A stretch of 42,168 nt of DNA. Origin: Acidobacteriota bacterium (GTDB taxonomy: Bacteria > Acidobacteriota > Vicinamibacteria > Fen-336). Shown piece after piece: positions 34,685 through 42,168 of this stretch (position 1 is its first letter; every line of letters starts with the position of its first letter). A model generated the notes under the pieces. The model had not been told where the DNA came from. It made no database searches and saw only the letters and a program-made list of their open reading frames with translations. The translations under genes were made by a program, and so were the position numbers. Location of the stretch: the NCBI GenBank assembly GCA_022340585.1, contig JAJDNS010000136.1, positions 1-42,168 of the forward strand, in the 5' to 3' direction.

Positions 34685-37522
34685 ATGATCCAAGGCCGCA
34701 TCGTTCCCTTCGTCGCCCCCCTCGTCCTCGCCGCGTCCGTGGCCGCCGGAGCTCCCGACTCGGGCGGCGTCCTCTCCCTCGCCGGGGAGTGGCGGATCGC
34801 CCTCGACCCGGATGACGAGGGCCTGCCCGCCCGCTGGAGCGCGCGAGACTTCTCGGACACCGTCACCCTGCCGGCGGCGATGGAGTCCCAGGGTTACGGA
34901 GACGAGGTGACGGTCGACACGGCCTGGACCGGGGGCATCGTGGACCGCTCCTGGTTCACGGAGCCGCGCTATGCGCCGTACCGGAGGCCGGGGCACGTCA
35001 AGATCCCCTTCTGGCTCCAACCCGAGAGGCACTACCAGGGAGCGGCGTGGTATCAGAAGGACGTGGAGGTGCCGGCGGAGTGGGAGGGCCGGCGGCTGGT
35101 CTTGAGCCTCGAGCGGCCCCACTGGCAGACCATGGTCTGGCTAGACGGCCAGCCCGTCGGCTCCAACGACAGCCTCTCGACCCCGCACCGGTACGACCTG
35201 GGCACCGGGGTTTCCCCGGGGCCGCACCGGGTCACCGTCCGCGTCGACAACCGCCTGGTGGTGGACGTGGGCCGGGACTCCCACAGCGTCAGCGACCACA
35301 CCCAGGGCAACTGGAACGGAATCGTAGGGAGGATCGAGCTGCGGGCCACGGCCCCTGTGTTCATCGCCGACCTGCAGGTGTTTCCCCACGTGGAGTCGCG
35401 ATCGGTCACTCTCGCGGGGCGACTGGGGAACGCCTCCGGTGAGGCCGGTCGCGGGACGATCCACCTGGTGGTGGCCGTGGTGGGCGAGGGGACAGACCTT
35501 CCGCCGGTTGACGTCGCCGTCAGCTGGGACGAGTCCGGAGGCGTGTTCGAGGCGAAATACCCCCTCGGGCCGGAGGCTCGGCTCTGGGACGAGTTCGATC
35601 CGGCACTCTACCGCTTGACCGCCGCCCTGGAGGGGGGCGGCGAGACCGCGGTGACGTTCGGCCTGCGCGAGATTGCGACGGCGGGAACGCATTTCGTCCT
35701 CAATGGCCGCAGGGTCTACCTCCGGGGGACTACCGAGTGCGCCATCTTCCCGCGCACGGGCCACCCACCCATGGACGTCGAGTGGTGGAGGCGCACGATC
35801 GGCGTGGCTCAGTCCCACGGCCTCAACCACTTCCGCTACCACTCCTTCTGCCCGCCGAGAGCGGCGTTCCAGGCGGCCGACGAGCTGGGCTTCTACTTTC
35901 AGGTCGAGGTGGCGTCCTGGGCCAACAGCTCCACCCGCCTCGGCATGGGCCTGCCCGTCGACGACTGGATCGAGCGCGAGGGGGAACGCATCGCGCGGGA
36001 GTATGGGAACCACCCCTCGTTCCTCCTGATGGCCTACGGAAACGAGCCCGGGGGTCGGTACGAGGGCTGGCTCGGCCGGTGGGTCGACAGCTGGAAGGCC
36101 CGGGACCCGCGACGTCTCTACACCAGCGCTTCGGGCTGGCCGGAGCTGCCGGAGAACGACTTCCACGTCTCGCCGGGGCCGCGGATCCAGGCGTGGGGGG
36201 CCGGGCTGCGCTCGCGGGTCAACGCGAAGCCGCCGGAGACGCGGACGGACTATCGGGAGTACATCGGCGCGCGAGAGGTGCCGGTGGTCAGTCACGAGAT
36301 TGGCCAGTGGTGCGTCTATCCCCGTTTCGCGGAGATGCCGAAGTACACCGGATACCTGAAGCCCCGGAACTTCGAGATCTTCCGGGAGACCCTCGCGGCA
36401 AGCGGAATGCTGGACCAGGCCGAGGATTTCGTGCGCGCCTCGGGCAAGCTCCAGGCGCTTCTCTACAAGGAGGAGATCGAGGCGGCCCTGCGCACCCCGG
36501 GGATGGGGGGCTTCCAGATCCTGCAACTCCACGATTTCCCGGGGCAAGGCACCGCTCTCGTGGGGATTCTCGACCCCTTCTGGGAGGAGAAGGGCTACGT
36601 CACCCCGGAAGAGTTCCGTCGCTTCTGCAACCGCACCGTGCCCCTGGCTCGTCTCGACAAGCGTGTCTTCACCACGGACGAGGCGCTCGAGGCCGACCTC
36701 GAGGTCTCTCACTTCGGGCCCGGCCCGATCCCCGACGCGAAGGCGGCCTGGCGTCTCGTCGGGAGAGACGGGAAGGCCGTGGCCTCGGGGGAGCTGGGGC
36801 CTCGTGCCCTTCCCGTGGGCAACGGGACCTCACTGGGCCGCATCCGCGTCGCCCTGGCCGACCTCGCCGCGCCCGCGCGCTACCGCCTCGTCGTCGGCCT
36901 CGTGGGGACCCCCTTCGAGAACGACTGGGACGTGTGGGTGTACCCCACGGACGTGAGCGACGATGTCCCGGGCGGTGTGACGCTTGCCGATGACGTCGAT
37001 GAAGCGATTGCTGCCTCGCAGAGCGGGGGCCGGGTCCTCCTCCAGGCCGCCCCCGCGCGGGTCCGAGGGGACGAGTCCCGACCGGTCGTCCTGGGCTTCT
37101 CGAGCATCTTCTGGAACACCGCCTGGACGGGCGGGCAGGCACCCCACACCCTGGGCATCCTGTGCGACCCGGAGCATTCGGCCTTCGACGCCTTCCCGAC
37201 GGATGACCACAGCAACTGGCAGTGGTGGTACCTGGTGACCCGGGCCGCGGCGATGGTCCTGGACGACCTGCCTCCGGGGCTCCGTCCCACTGTTCAGGTG
37301 ATCGACGACTGGTTCACCAACCGGCGGTTGGGTCTCGTCCTCGAGGCGAAGGTGGGGGAGGGACGCCTCCTCGTCACGAGCATCGACCTGATGACCGGAC
37401 TCGAGGAGAACGTCGTGGCCCGCCAGCTGCGCCGCAGCCTCCTCGACTACGTGGCGACCGACCGCTTCGCGCCCACCGTCGAGCTGACCCCCTCCCAGGT
37501 CCGCTCACTCCTTCGTGACTGA
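34685..37522 (+). CDS. Secreted GH2-family glycoside hydrolase (beta-glucuronidase/galactosidase-like)
   Basis: A 945-residue secreted enzyme with a signal peptide (MIQGRIVPFVAPLVLAASVAAGA). The N-terminal sugar-binding jelly roll (LSLAGEWRIALDPDDEG, then AAWYQKDVEVPAEWEGRR) and the immunoglobulin-like domain precede a TIM barrel. The barrel contains RGTTECAIFPRTGHPP, NHFRYHSFCPP, the acid/base region AYGNEPGG (E454) and the nucleophile region SHEIGQW (E538). About 280 residues follow the barrel and probably form further beta domains. The family cleaves terminal beta-linked sugars or uronic acids, and the exact specificity cannot be read. The ATG at 34685 has GGAGG seven bases upstream, with a TGG-TATGCT -10-like box at 34647-34652. 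It is a single gene convergent with the lipoprotein gene. It contributes to a glycan-degrading repertoire along with the GH3 and sulfatase genes. Confidence 0.9.
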   Translation: MIQGRIVPFVAPLVLAASVAAGAPDSGGVLSLAGEWRIALDPDDEGLPARWSARDFSDTVTLPAAMESQGYGDEVTVDTAWTGGIVDRSWFTEPRYAPYRRPGHVKIPFWLQPERHYQGAAWYQKDVEVPAEWEGRRLVLSLERPHWQTMVWLDGQPVGSNDSLSTPHRYDLGTGVSPGPHRVTVRVDNRLVVDVGRDSHSVSDHTQGNWNGIVGRIELRATAPVFIADLQVFPHVESRSVTLAGRLGNASGEAGRGTIHLVVAVVGEGTDLPPVDVAVSWDESGGVFEAKYPLGPEARLWDEFDPALYRLTAALEGGGETAVTFGLREIATAGTHFVLNGRRVYLRGTTECAIFPRTGHPPMDVEWWRRTIGVAQSHGLNHFRYHSFCPPRAAFQAADELGFYFQVEVASWANSSTRLGMGLPVDDWIEREGERIAREYGNHPSFLLMAYGNEPGGRYEGWLGRWVDSWKARDPRRLYTSASGWPELPENDFHVSPGPRIQAWGAGLRSRVNAKPPETRTDYREYIGAREVPVVSHEIGQWCVYPRFAEMPKYTGYLKPRNFEIFRETLAASGMLDQAEDFVRASGKLQALLYKEEIEAALRTPGMGGFQILQLHDFPGQGTALVGILDPFWEEKGYVTPEEFRRFCNRTVPLARLDKRVFTTDEALEADLEVSHFGPGPIPDAKAAWRLVGRDGKAVASGELGPRALPVGNGTSLGRIRVALADLAAPARYRLVVGLVGTPFENDWDVWVYPTDVSDDVPGGVTLADDVDEAIAASQSGGRVLLQAAPARVRGDESRPVVLGFSSIFWNTAWTGGQAPHTLGILCDPEHSAFDAFPTDDHSNWQWWYLVTRAAAMVLDDLPPGLRPTVQVIDDWFTNRRLGLVLEAKVGEGRLLVTSIDLMTGLEENVVARQLRRSLLDYVATDRFAPTVELTPSQVRSLLRD

Positions 37523-37607
37523 CCGGGGCGGGCAGCGCTCCGAGTGGCCGGCCGGGAGCGGACGAGCGCCTCGGCAGGGCAGCGAGGCCGAGGCGCCCGC
37601 CCCGGTC
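37521..37607. terminator. Nested hairpins between convergent GH2 and lipoprotein genes
   Basis: An outer 12-bp perfect stem (37521-37532 with 37596-37607) encloses an inner 10-bp perfect stem (37566-37575 with 37587-37596, 11-base loop). The two share one base, so they would compete or stack. They fill the gap between a plus gene ending at 37522 and a minus gene ending at 37611, as expected for a bidirectional terminator. From the minus strand the stem begins 4 bases after the stop. Confidence 0.55.
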
Positions 37608-37610
37608 CTG

Positions 37611-38960
37611 TTACTTGAGCGGCATGTTCTCCCGCACCTCGAAGCCCAGGGCGGCGAGCTCGGTCTTCGCCAGGTCCGTGGCGATCCCCGAGATCCAGAT
37701 CTCGCGGCTCTCCGCACCCTCGAAGCGGGGCGAGGCCGCGGGGATGGCTTCCTCGTTCCAGGTCATGTAGTCCACGGCCCAGGGCATCACCACCCGTCCG
37801 TCGGCGGCCACCGCCTCGACCTCGTTCTCGGTGGCGTGGAGCGAGGTCCAACCCCCGACCTCCTTGGCCCCCGCCGCGAGCAGCTGGACGCACCGGCGAG
37901 CGTACCAGGCGTCGCCCTCGGTCCGGGCCCCGGCCGCGAGGGCCACGATCTCGGTCTTGCCCTCGGCCTCCCCCAGCGCAGCGATCGCCTCCGCCAGCCC
38001 CGTCTGGAGCGTCAGGGTGAAGTTGCTGTTGAGGATGAGCTCCTGACGGGCCTCGTCTCCCACCCCCGCCGCCTCCAGCTTGTCGAGGTTCCTCTTCTCG
38101 AGCTCGCCCGGAGGCATGTCGTAGATCAGCCGGTCGGTGGTCGTCACCAGGCCCAGGCCCGGGATCGACGGGACCGCGACGTTCAGGGCGAACCCGCCGG
38201 CGTAGGCCGCCCAGCCCACGTCGTCCAGCTTGTCCTTCAGGGGCGGGTTGGTGGTGTAGGGGTCGGCCCCCACCTTCTCCGCCCACTCCCGGCGCTTGCC
38301 CCCGATGAGAGCGCTCTCGGTGGAGCTGGCGGCCGCCCCGGCGGCGTCCGCGGCCTTCTCCTCGGTCGTCCGGTCGTCGGGACCCTCCTTGTCTGCCGTC
38401 ACCTTGTCGATCCCCTTCTTGGTGACCCGCCCGACCCCTTTGGCGAAGCGGGCGACGCTGCCGGGAATGGCCTTCACGGTGCCCACCGGGTCGTCGATCA
38501 CGTGCTTGATCGCCTCGGCCTTCTCCCCAGCCGCCTGGGCGAAGGCCTTGGCGAAGATCTCCCCCTTGCTGACGTCGTCGAGCTTGTCGAGGGAGTACAC
38601 CTCCCTCACTCGGACCTCGACGGTCTCCCGGTCGAAGGCCTCCCACGTCCCGAACTCCGACTTCACGGTCCAGGTGGTCATGAACCCGTCGCCCTGCACC
38701 GTCGCTCCCAGCTCGTGCTTGGGGCCCTTGAGGAGAGCGGCCGGGGCCAGGTCGCTGGCCTGCAAGGTTGGGGGCGCCTCGAACGGCGCCGGGGTGTGGG
38801 AGCCCGACGTCCGGGGGGCCGGTGATCCGGCACCGGCTCCCCCTCCGGCCCCGGAGTCCGGGCTGGGGCCGCACGCTCCCGCCGCGAGGGCGAGGGCGCC
38901 GACGGCCAGCGGCAGGGCCCGTGCAGCGTTCAACACCTCTCTCTTGATCTTTCTCGACAA
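37611..38960 (-). CDS. Putative lipoprotein of unknown function
   Basis: A 449-residue exported protein. After a basic start (SRKIKREVLNAAR) comes a hydrophobic signal (LPLAVGALALAAGAC) whose cysteine at residue 30 is a likely lipid attachment site, although position -3 is alanine rather than leucine. A proline/glycine-rich linker follows (about 31-70), then a soluble region of mixed helices and strands with a charged, alanine-rich middle (about 180-215). I recognise no family. The start is TTG at 38958-38960, chosen because GGAGGTG lies about five bases upstream and the signal sequence begins there; no ATG fits. It lies downstream of the DUF3943 barrel gene (gap 89 bp, same strand), so the two may work together at the outer membrane. 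Confidence 0.7.
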   Translation of the reverse strand: MSRKIKREVLNAARALPLAVGALALAAGACGPSPDSGAGGGAGAGSPAPRTSGSHTPAPFEAPPTLQASDLAPAALLKGPKHELGATVQGDGFMTTWTVKSEFGTWEAFDRETVEVRVREVYSLDKLDDVSKGEIFAKAFAQAAGEKAEAIKHVIDDPVGTVKAIPGSVARFAKGVGRVTKKGIDKVTADKEGPDDRTTEEKAADAAGAAASSTESALIGGKRREWAEKVGADPYTTNPPLKDKLDDVGWAAYAGGFALNVAVPSIPGLGLVTTTDRLIYDMPPGELEKRNLDKLEAAGVGDEARQELILNSNFTLTLQTGLAEAIAALGEAEGKTEIVALAAGARTEGDAWYARRCVQLLAAGAKEVGGWTSLHATENEVEAVAADGRVVMPWAVDYMTWNEEAIPAASPRFEGAESREIWISGIATDLAKTELAALGFEVRENMPLK

Positions 38961-39049
38961 GGTCCACCTCCAGTTCTGTTCCGCCGGTTGTTCGAGGGGC
39001 CCCGTATTGGAGCCCTGGCCTCGAATGCGTCGTTCCAGGGGGCGCGATC

Positions 39050-41056
39050 TCACTGGTCCCTGCGGTCACCGCGGGGGCCACCACCGGTCCACGCCAGGAA
39101 GACCCGCAGCTGCGGGTCCCACCGTTCCGAGTCCTCCACCAGGGGCGACGAGTAGCGGCTGTTCCGAAGGAACACCGTCCCGTCGACCCCGAGGCCGAGA
39201 CCGGAGGCGACCGGGACCACGAGCCGCAGCCAGCCCTCGTGGATCGAGTGATCGGCGGCCGACTCCAGGCCGGGCTCGCCGGCCTCGAACACTGAGCTCG
39301 ACGCGTGAATGAAGTTGAACCGGTACCGCGCGGACAGGAGAGCCCGGCCCGACCTCAGGAGGCGCAGGCCGAACCCGGCGCCGAAGCCAGGCCCGTATTC
39401 GTTACGGCGGAGGTCCGCCTGTCCCAAGTCCCGGGTCAGCTCGAAGTCGGCGTTGATGGCTCCGATGATCACCCCGTAGGCGTCCAGTCTCGTCTCCAGG
39501 ACCGTCGTCGAGGCGGGGTTGGTGCGGAAGAACCACGTCCCGCCCACGGACTGGCCTCCGTACTTGTAGGCCTCGTTGTCCACGTAGTCGTAGTACTGGG
39601 TGAGCGCGAGGGCGTGGCGGGGACGGCCGCCACTGCCCGAGGCCTTCGACCAGAGGTCGCCGCTGATCTGCAGCCGTCCCAGCTGGTCCTGGAAGTTCCA
39701 CTCCGAGGCCAGGTCGAAGCGGTCGAAGGGGCGGCGCCGGGTGTTGTCCCAGGCGCTGCCGAAGTCGAGGTCGACGGCGAGGAAGCCCGTGGTCTCGCGG
39801 CTGTCGGAGAAGGAGTCGCCCTCGCCGATGGCCCGGGCCCCGGTCATGAAGCGGAGACCGAGGTCCGGAGGGCGCTTGTCGTAGGGGCTTTCCGGGTTCG
39901 GACCCTGCCTCCAGGCCCGGCTCGAGAACACCCGCAGGCCTTCACGGGTGGGGTTCAGGAAGGCGGCCGCCGTCTCCCTGGCCACGCGGCTCGCGCCCGT
40001 GGCCTGGTTGTCGAGGACCAGCGACGAGAGACGGTAGAGCGTCTCGCCGAGGGTGACGCCGCCCACCGCGGTATTGACCATGTCGTTGGCGGACATGGGG
40101 TGGGTCTCGCCGCAGCACTCCCACATGAAGGACCCGGCCAGGGCCAGGCTCGAGGAGCTCCAGAAGTCCAGGCCGTTGGCGCGGCCGGAGTTGAAGTAGA
40201 CCCCGCCGTTCCAGGGATGGGCCAGCTGGTTGGTCTTGAAGGTGTCGTCGTCCTGCTCGAAGCCTCGCTCGAGGTTTTCCCAGAAGCTCCGCGGGCTGAT
40301 CTGGGTGAACTCGCGGTTGCGTGTGTACTCGGTGAACATCGCCACCACGTAGTTGATCCCCAGGAGCGTGGCGCTCGCCCGACCCCAGCTGCGGGGGGCG
40401 CCCCAGGCGTCGTGCTCCTGCTCGGACGCCGACGTTCCCGCAAGGGGCCGCCAGGCGAGCCCGGCCTTCAGCCCCCACTCCGTCCCGTCGCCCACCGGGC
40501 CCAGGCCGACGGGAGAGAGGTCATAGTCTTCGGTCCGGTAGGCGTTCCAGAAGCCGCCCACGTCGAGGGCCAGGCCCGGGCTGAGCGCCAGCTCGAACCC
40601 CGACTGCAGGGTGATGCCGAACCCGTTGACCGCCTTCGTCAGGGTGGGGATGTCGCCGGGGTTGATGGACTCGGTGATGAAGAGCTCGGAGCGGGGATGG
40701 CTGCGGGCCAGACCCGCCCGGAGCTGTAGGTAGGGTCGGATGGACTGTCCGGAACGGAAGACCCGTCCCCCGAGGAGGTACGTCTCGAAGTGGCCCCACT
40801 CGAGCTCGTCCTGGTACGGAGACTTCATGGACAGGGACCCGAACTGGACGCCGGCCCCAAAGCGCCAGGCCCGCCCCCTCGAGGCGTTCAGATCGAGGAG
40901 GAGGGGCTTCTCGAGGAAGGAGCCGTAGCCCCCGCCGGCCCCCCCCGCCCCGAAGGTCGCGCTGAAAACCCACGAGTCCGAAGCCGAGGGCTCCGTCCCC
41001 CGGGCCACCGCTGGCACTCCGACGGCGACGAGGATGGCGACGATCCATGTGCGCAT
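39050..41056 (-). CDS. Outer-membrane beta-barrel protein with DUF3943 domain
   Basis: A 668-residue exported protein. The signal peptide MRTWIVAILVAVGVPAVARG is followed by repeated amphipathic strands with alternating aromatic and polar residues throughout, typical of an outer-membrane barrel. The central block (about 215-330) contains LGINYVVAMFTEY, NQLAHPWNGGVYFNSGRANG and FWSSSSLALAGSFMWE, the signature of DUF3943. These proteins are known only as predicted periplasmic or outer-membrane proteins. The ATG at 41056 was chosen because the signal peptide begins there. The C-terminus is hydrophilic (GGPRGDRRDQ) rather than an aromatic-ended strand, which is unusual for a BAM-assembled barrel. 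It is followed on the same strand by the unknown lipoprotein and preceded by dodecin at 229 bp. Function unknown. Confidence 0.78.
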   Translation of the reverse strand: MRTWIVAILVAVGVPAVARGTEPSASDSWVFSATFGAGGAGGGYGSFLEKPLLLDLNASRGRAWRFGAGVQFGSLSMKSPYQDELEWGHFETYLLGGRVFRSGQSIRPYLQLRAGLARSHPRSELFITESINPGDIPTLTKAVNGFGITLQSGFELALSPGLALDVGGFWNAYRTEDYDLSPVGLGPVGDGTEWGLKAGLAWRPLAGTSASEQEHDAWGAPRSWGRASATLLGINYVVAMFTEYTRNREFTQISPRSFWENLERGFEQDDDTFKTNQLAHPWNGGVYFNSGRANGLDFWSSSSLALAGSFMWECCGETHPMSANDMVNTAVGGVTLGETLYRLSSLVLDNQATGASRVARETAAAFLNPTREGLRVFSSRAWRQGPNPESPYDKRPPDLGLRFMTGARAIGEGDSFSDSRETTGFLAVDLDFGSAWDNTRRRPFDRFDLASEWNFQDQLGRLQISGDLWSKASGSGGRPRHALALTQYYDYVDNEAYKYGGQSVGGTWFFRTNPASTTVLETRLDAYGVIIGAINADFELTRDLGQADLRRNEYGPGFGAGFGLRLLRSGRALLSARYRFNFIHASSSVFEAGEPGLESAADHSIHEGWLRLVVPVASGLGLGVDGTVFLRNSRYSSPLVEDSERWDPQLRVFLAWTGGGPRGDRRDQ

Positions 41057-41284
41057 GAGCTGATGTGGAGAGGTGACCCCCGGCGTGTTGTGGCCGCGCC
41101 GGCGGGGCGCCCGGCCGATCGTACCCCCGCGGAGCCACGAGGGCGGCATCGAAACCCCGCCTCCGTCGCGATATTCTTGCCATCGCTGCCTTCGCCCGTG
41201 CTCGCGACCAGGCGGCGCCACGCCCGGAGCCGGGCGCTGCGCCCGAGCCTCAGCAGCGAAGGCTTGCGGGCGGTCCCGGTGTTC

Positions 41285-41488
41285 TCAGTCCTTGAGGACG
41301 AAGGTCACCCGCATCGTCACGCGGTACTCCTTGATGTCTCCATCCTCGACCTTCACCTGCTGCTCGGCGATCCACGCGCCCCGCACCCCGGAGAGCGTCT
41401 TGTTGGCACGCTTGACGCCCTTGGCGACGGCGTCCTCGAAGCTCTTCGGCGACGAGGCGATGATCTCGGTGACCTTGGCGACGGACAT
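41285..41488 (-). CDS. Dodecin family flavin-binding protein
   Basis: A 67-residue protein that would assemble as a dodecamer and store flavin (riboflavin, FMN or FAD) or coenzyme A. Dodecin signatures are VAKVTEIIASSPKSFEDAV at the N-terminus, the KGVKRANKTLSGVRGAWI helix and strand with the conserved tryptophan W39, and a final strand EYRVTMRVTFVL. Length is standard. The start follows AAGGAGGG at good spacing. It is a separate gene between the GlsB-type gene and the DUF3943 barrel gene, all on the minus strand. Confidence 0.93.
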   Translation of the reverse strand: MSVAKVTEIIASSPKSFEDAVAKGVKRANKTLSGVRGAWIAEQQVKVEDGDIKEYRVTMRVTFVLKD

Positions 41489-41567
41489 ACACCCTCCTTC
41501 GCCCTGTTCTCTCGGGCGTTCGTCGTTCCCTGACCCGTGAAGCGGGGTCTCTGGCCCCGCCCCGCCC

Positions 41568-41816
41568 CTACTTGAAGATGCCGAGCACCTTCAGGAGGCC
41601 AATGAGCACTGCGGCTCCGACCACCGCGACCACCCAGCGGAGCACGGGCCCGGAGGCCGCGAGGCCGAGCACCCCGGCCAGCCAGAAGCCGAGGCTGGAG
41701 CCGATGATACCCACCACGACGTTGGCGAGAATCCCCATCTGGGCGTCGGTCTTCATGGCCAGGCTGCCCAGCCACCCGATGATCCCGCCGACGACGATCG
41801 TCACCAGCCATTCCAT
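41568..41816 (-). CDS. GlsB/YeaQ/YmgE family small membrane protein
   Basis: An 82-residue inner-membrane protein with three hydrophobic helices and the family motif GGIIGWLGSLAMKTDAQMG followed by NVVVGIIGSSLGFWLAG. The family was once annotated as transglycosylase-associated and is often induced by general stress; its molecular role is not settled. The start follows GAAGGGA. It sits 79 bp upstream of dodecin on the same strand, and both are small stress-type proteins that could share a promoter. Confidence 0.9.
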   Translation of the reverse strand: MEWLVTIVVGGIIGWLGSLAMKTDAQMGILANVVVGIIGSSLGFWLAGVLGLAASGPVLRWVVAVVGAAVLIGLLKVLGIFK

Positions 41817-41973
41817 GGCGTTTTCCCTTCATCTCTTCGAAGCGGCGGGTCGAGCCCTCGCGGGCCACGGAGCACTGACCCCGCCTTCTCCCAACTGACG
41901 GGCCGTGCTCCAGGCCCGCTCCGGGACGACGCCTTGCCAGCGGGGAACTCTGGTTCCACGACCGACAAGACCG

Positions 41974-42024
41974 CGCGTGCGGCCCTCCCCGCCTCCCTCC
42001 GAGGGACGGGGAGGGCCGCACGCG
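41974..42024 (-). terminator. Strong hairpin after the right-edge gene
   Basis: An 18-bp perfect stem (41974-41991 with 42007-42024) has a 15-base loop that itself holds a 5-bp stem (41994-41998 with 42002-42006). On the minus strand it begins 7 bases after the stop codon of the edge gene. It has no long T-run, but it is by far the most stable hairpin in the window and fits a terminator. Confidence 0.65.
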
Positions 42025-42031
42025 GGTACGA

Positions 42032-42168
42032 CTACTTCCAGCTATTCGGGCGGAAGCGGATGCCGCCCCAGATCTGGTAGTTGTTCTCGAGGTCACCGAA
42101 CTCGTCGAACGGCCCCCGAGCCTGACCGACGATCTGCCACTTGCCGTCGGGGGTCAGATCCCAGCCGG
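42032..42168 (-). CDS. C-terminal end of an unidentified protein (runs off the right edge)
   Basis: The minus strand is open from the window edge to a TAG at 42032-42034 and encodes 44 residues with GWDLTPDGKWQIVGQARG and a terminal NNYQIWGGIRFRPNSWK. The alternating aromatic and polar residues and the GGIRFRP ending look like closing strands of an outer-membrane barrel protein, but this is too little to assign. It is followed directly by the strong hairpin at 41974-42024. Confidence 0.55.
   Translation of the reverse strand, partial: GWDLTPDGKWQIVGQARGPFDEFGDLENNYQIWGGIRFRPNSWK

Overview
The window is a very GC-rich (well over 60%), gene-dense bacterial chromosome segment. I see about 30 genes and no rRNA, tRNA, CRISPR array or intact insertion sequence. 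The repertoire suggests a Gram-negative member of the Acidobacteriota, or a similarly GC-rich, signalling-rich phylum: serine/threonine kinases fused to TolB-like and TPR domains, a kinase-FGE-hydrolase fusion, MacB-type permeases, a DUF3943 outer-membrane barrel, and secreted glycoside hydrolases and sulfatase. No 16S or ribosomal gene is present, so the assignment is inference only.

Layout. 1-350: tail of an unidentified gene. 453-4477 (minus): a compact three-gene set of polysaccharide pyruvyl transferase, asparagine-synthetase-like protein without the glutaminase cysteine, and a QueC-like PP-loop enzyme, probably modifying a surface glycan or small molecule. 4650-10931 (minus): an overlapping four-gene operon of membrane-anchored esterase, Ser/Thr kinase with TPRs, Rieske protein, and a giant cytochrome b fused to twelve c-type haem motifs. 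This looks like an alternative quinol-oxidising complex. 11047-14496: an orphan TPR fragment and a kinase/PEGA/FGE-like/hydrolase fusion. 14728-16347: an SGLT-type sodium/sugar symporter.

16354-17374 (minus) is a decaying regulatory locus. It holds an ECF sigma factor with its core deleted, an intact small anti-sigma-like membrane protein coupled to it by ATGA, and a membrane protein broken by a one-base frameshift. 17428-24763 holds a PA0069-type radical SAM protein that lacks a normal start codon, a secreted sulfatase, a UroD/MtaA-type protein, a secreted GH3 enzyme with an ExoP-like domain, and a secreted LolA-like protein. 25007-28828 is a MacA-like adaptor with two MacB-like permeases and no ATPase. 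28876-34508 has a CPXCG zinc-ribbon protein, a Ser/Thr kinase whose catalytic core is missing in frame, a methyltransferase-fold protein, an orphan FabB-like ketosynthase and PepD. An orphan REP/RAYT-like palindrome lies at 34558-34625. 34685-42168 has a secreted GH2 enzyme, an unknown lipoprotein paired with a DUF3943 barrel, dodecin, a GlsB-type membrane protein and the tail of a further gene.

Two themes recur. One is glycan handling, with GH3, GH2, sulfatase and SGLT symporter scattered as single genes rather than as one locus. The other is loss of signalling genes by internal deletion, seen at the sigma factor, one kinase and the TPR stub. The strongest candidates for something undescribed are the kinase-linked Rieske/cytochrome b/dodecahaem operon and the paired PP-loop enzymes with a pyruvyl transferase.
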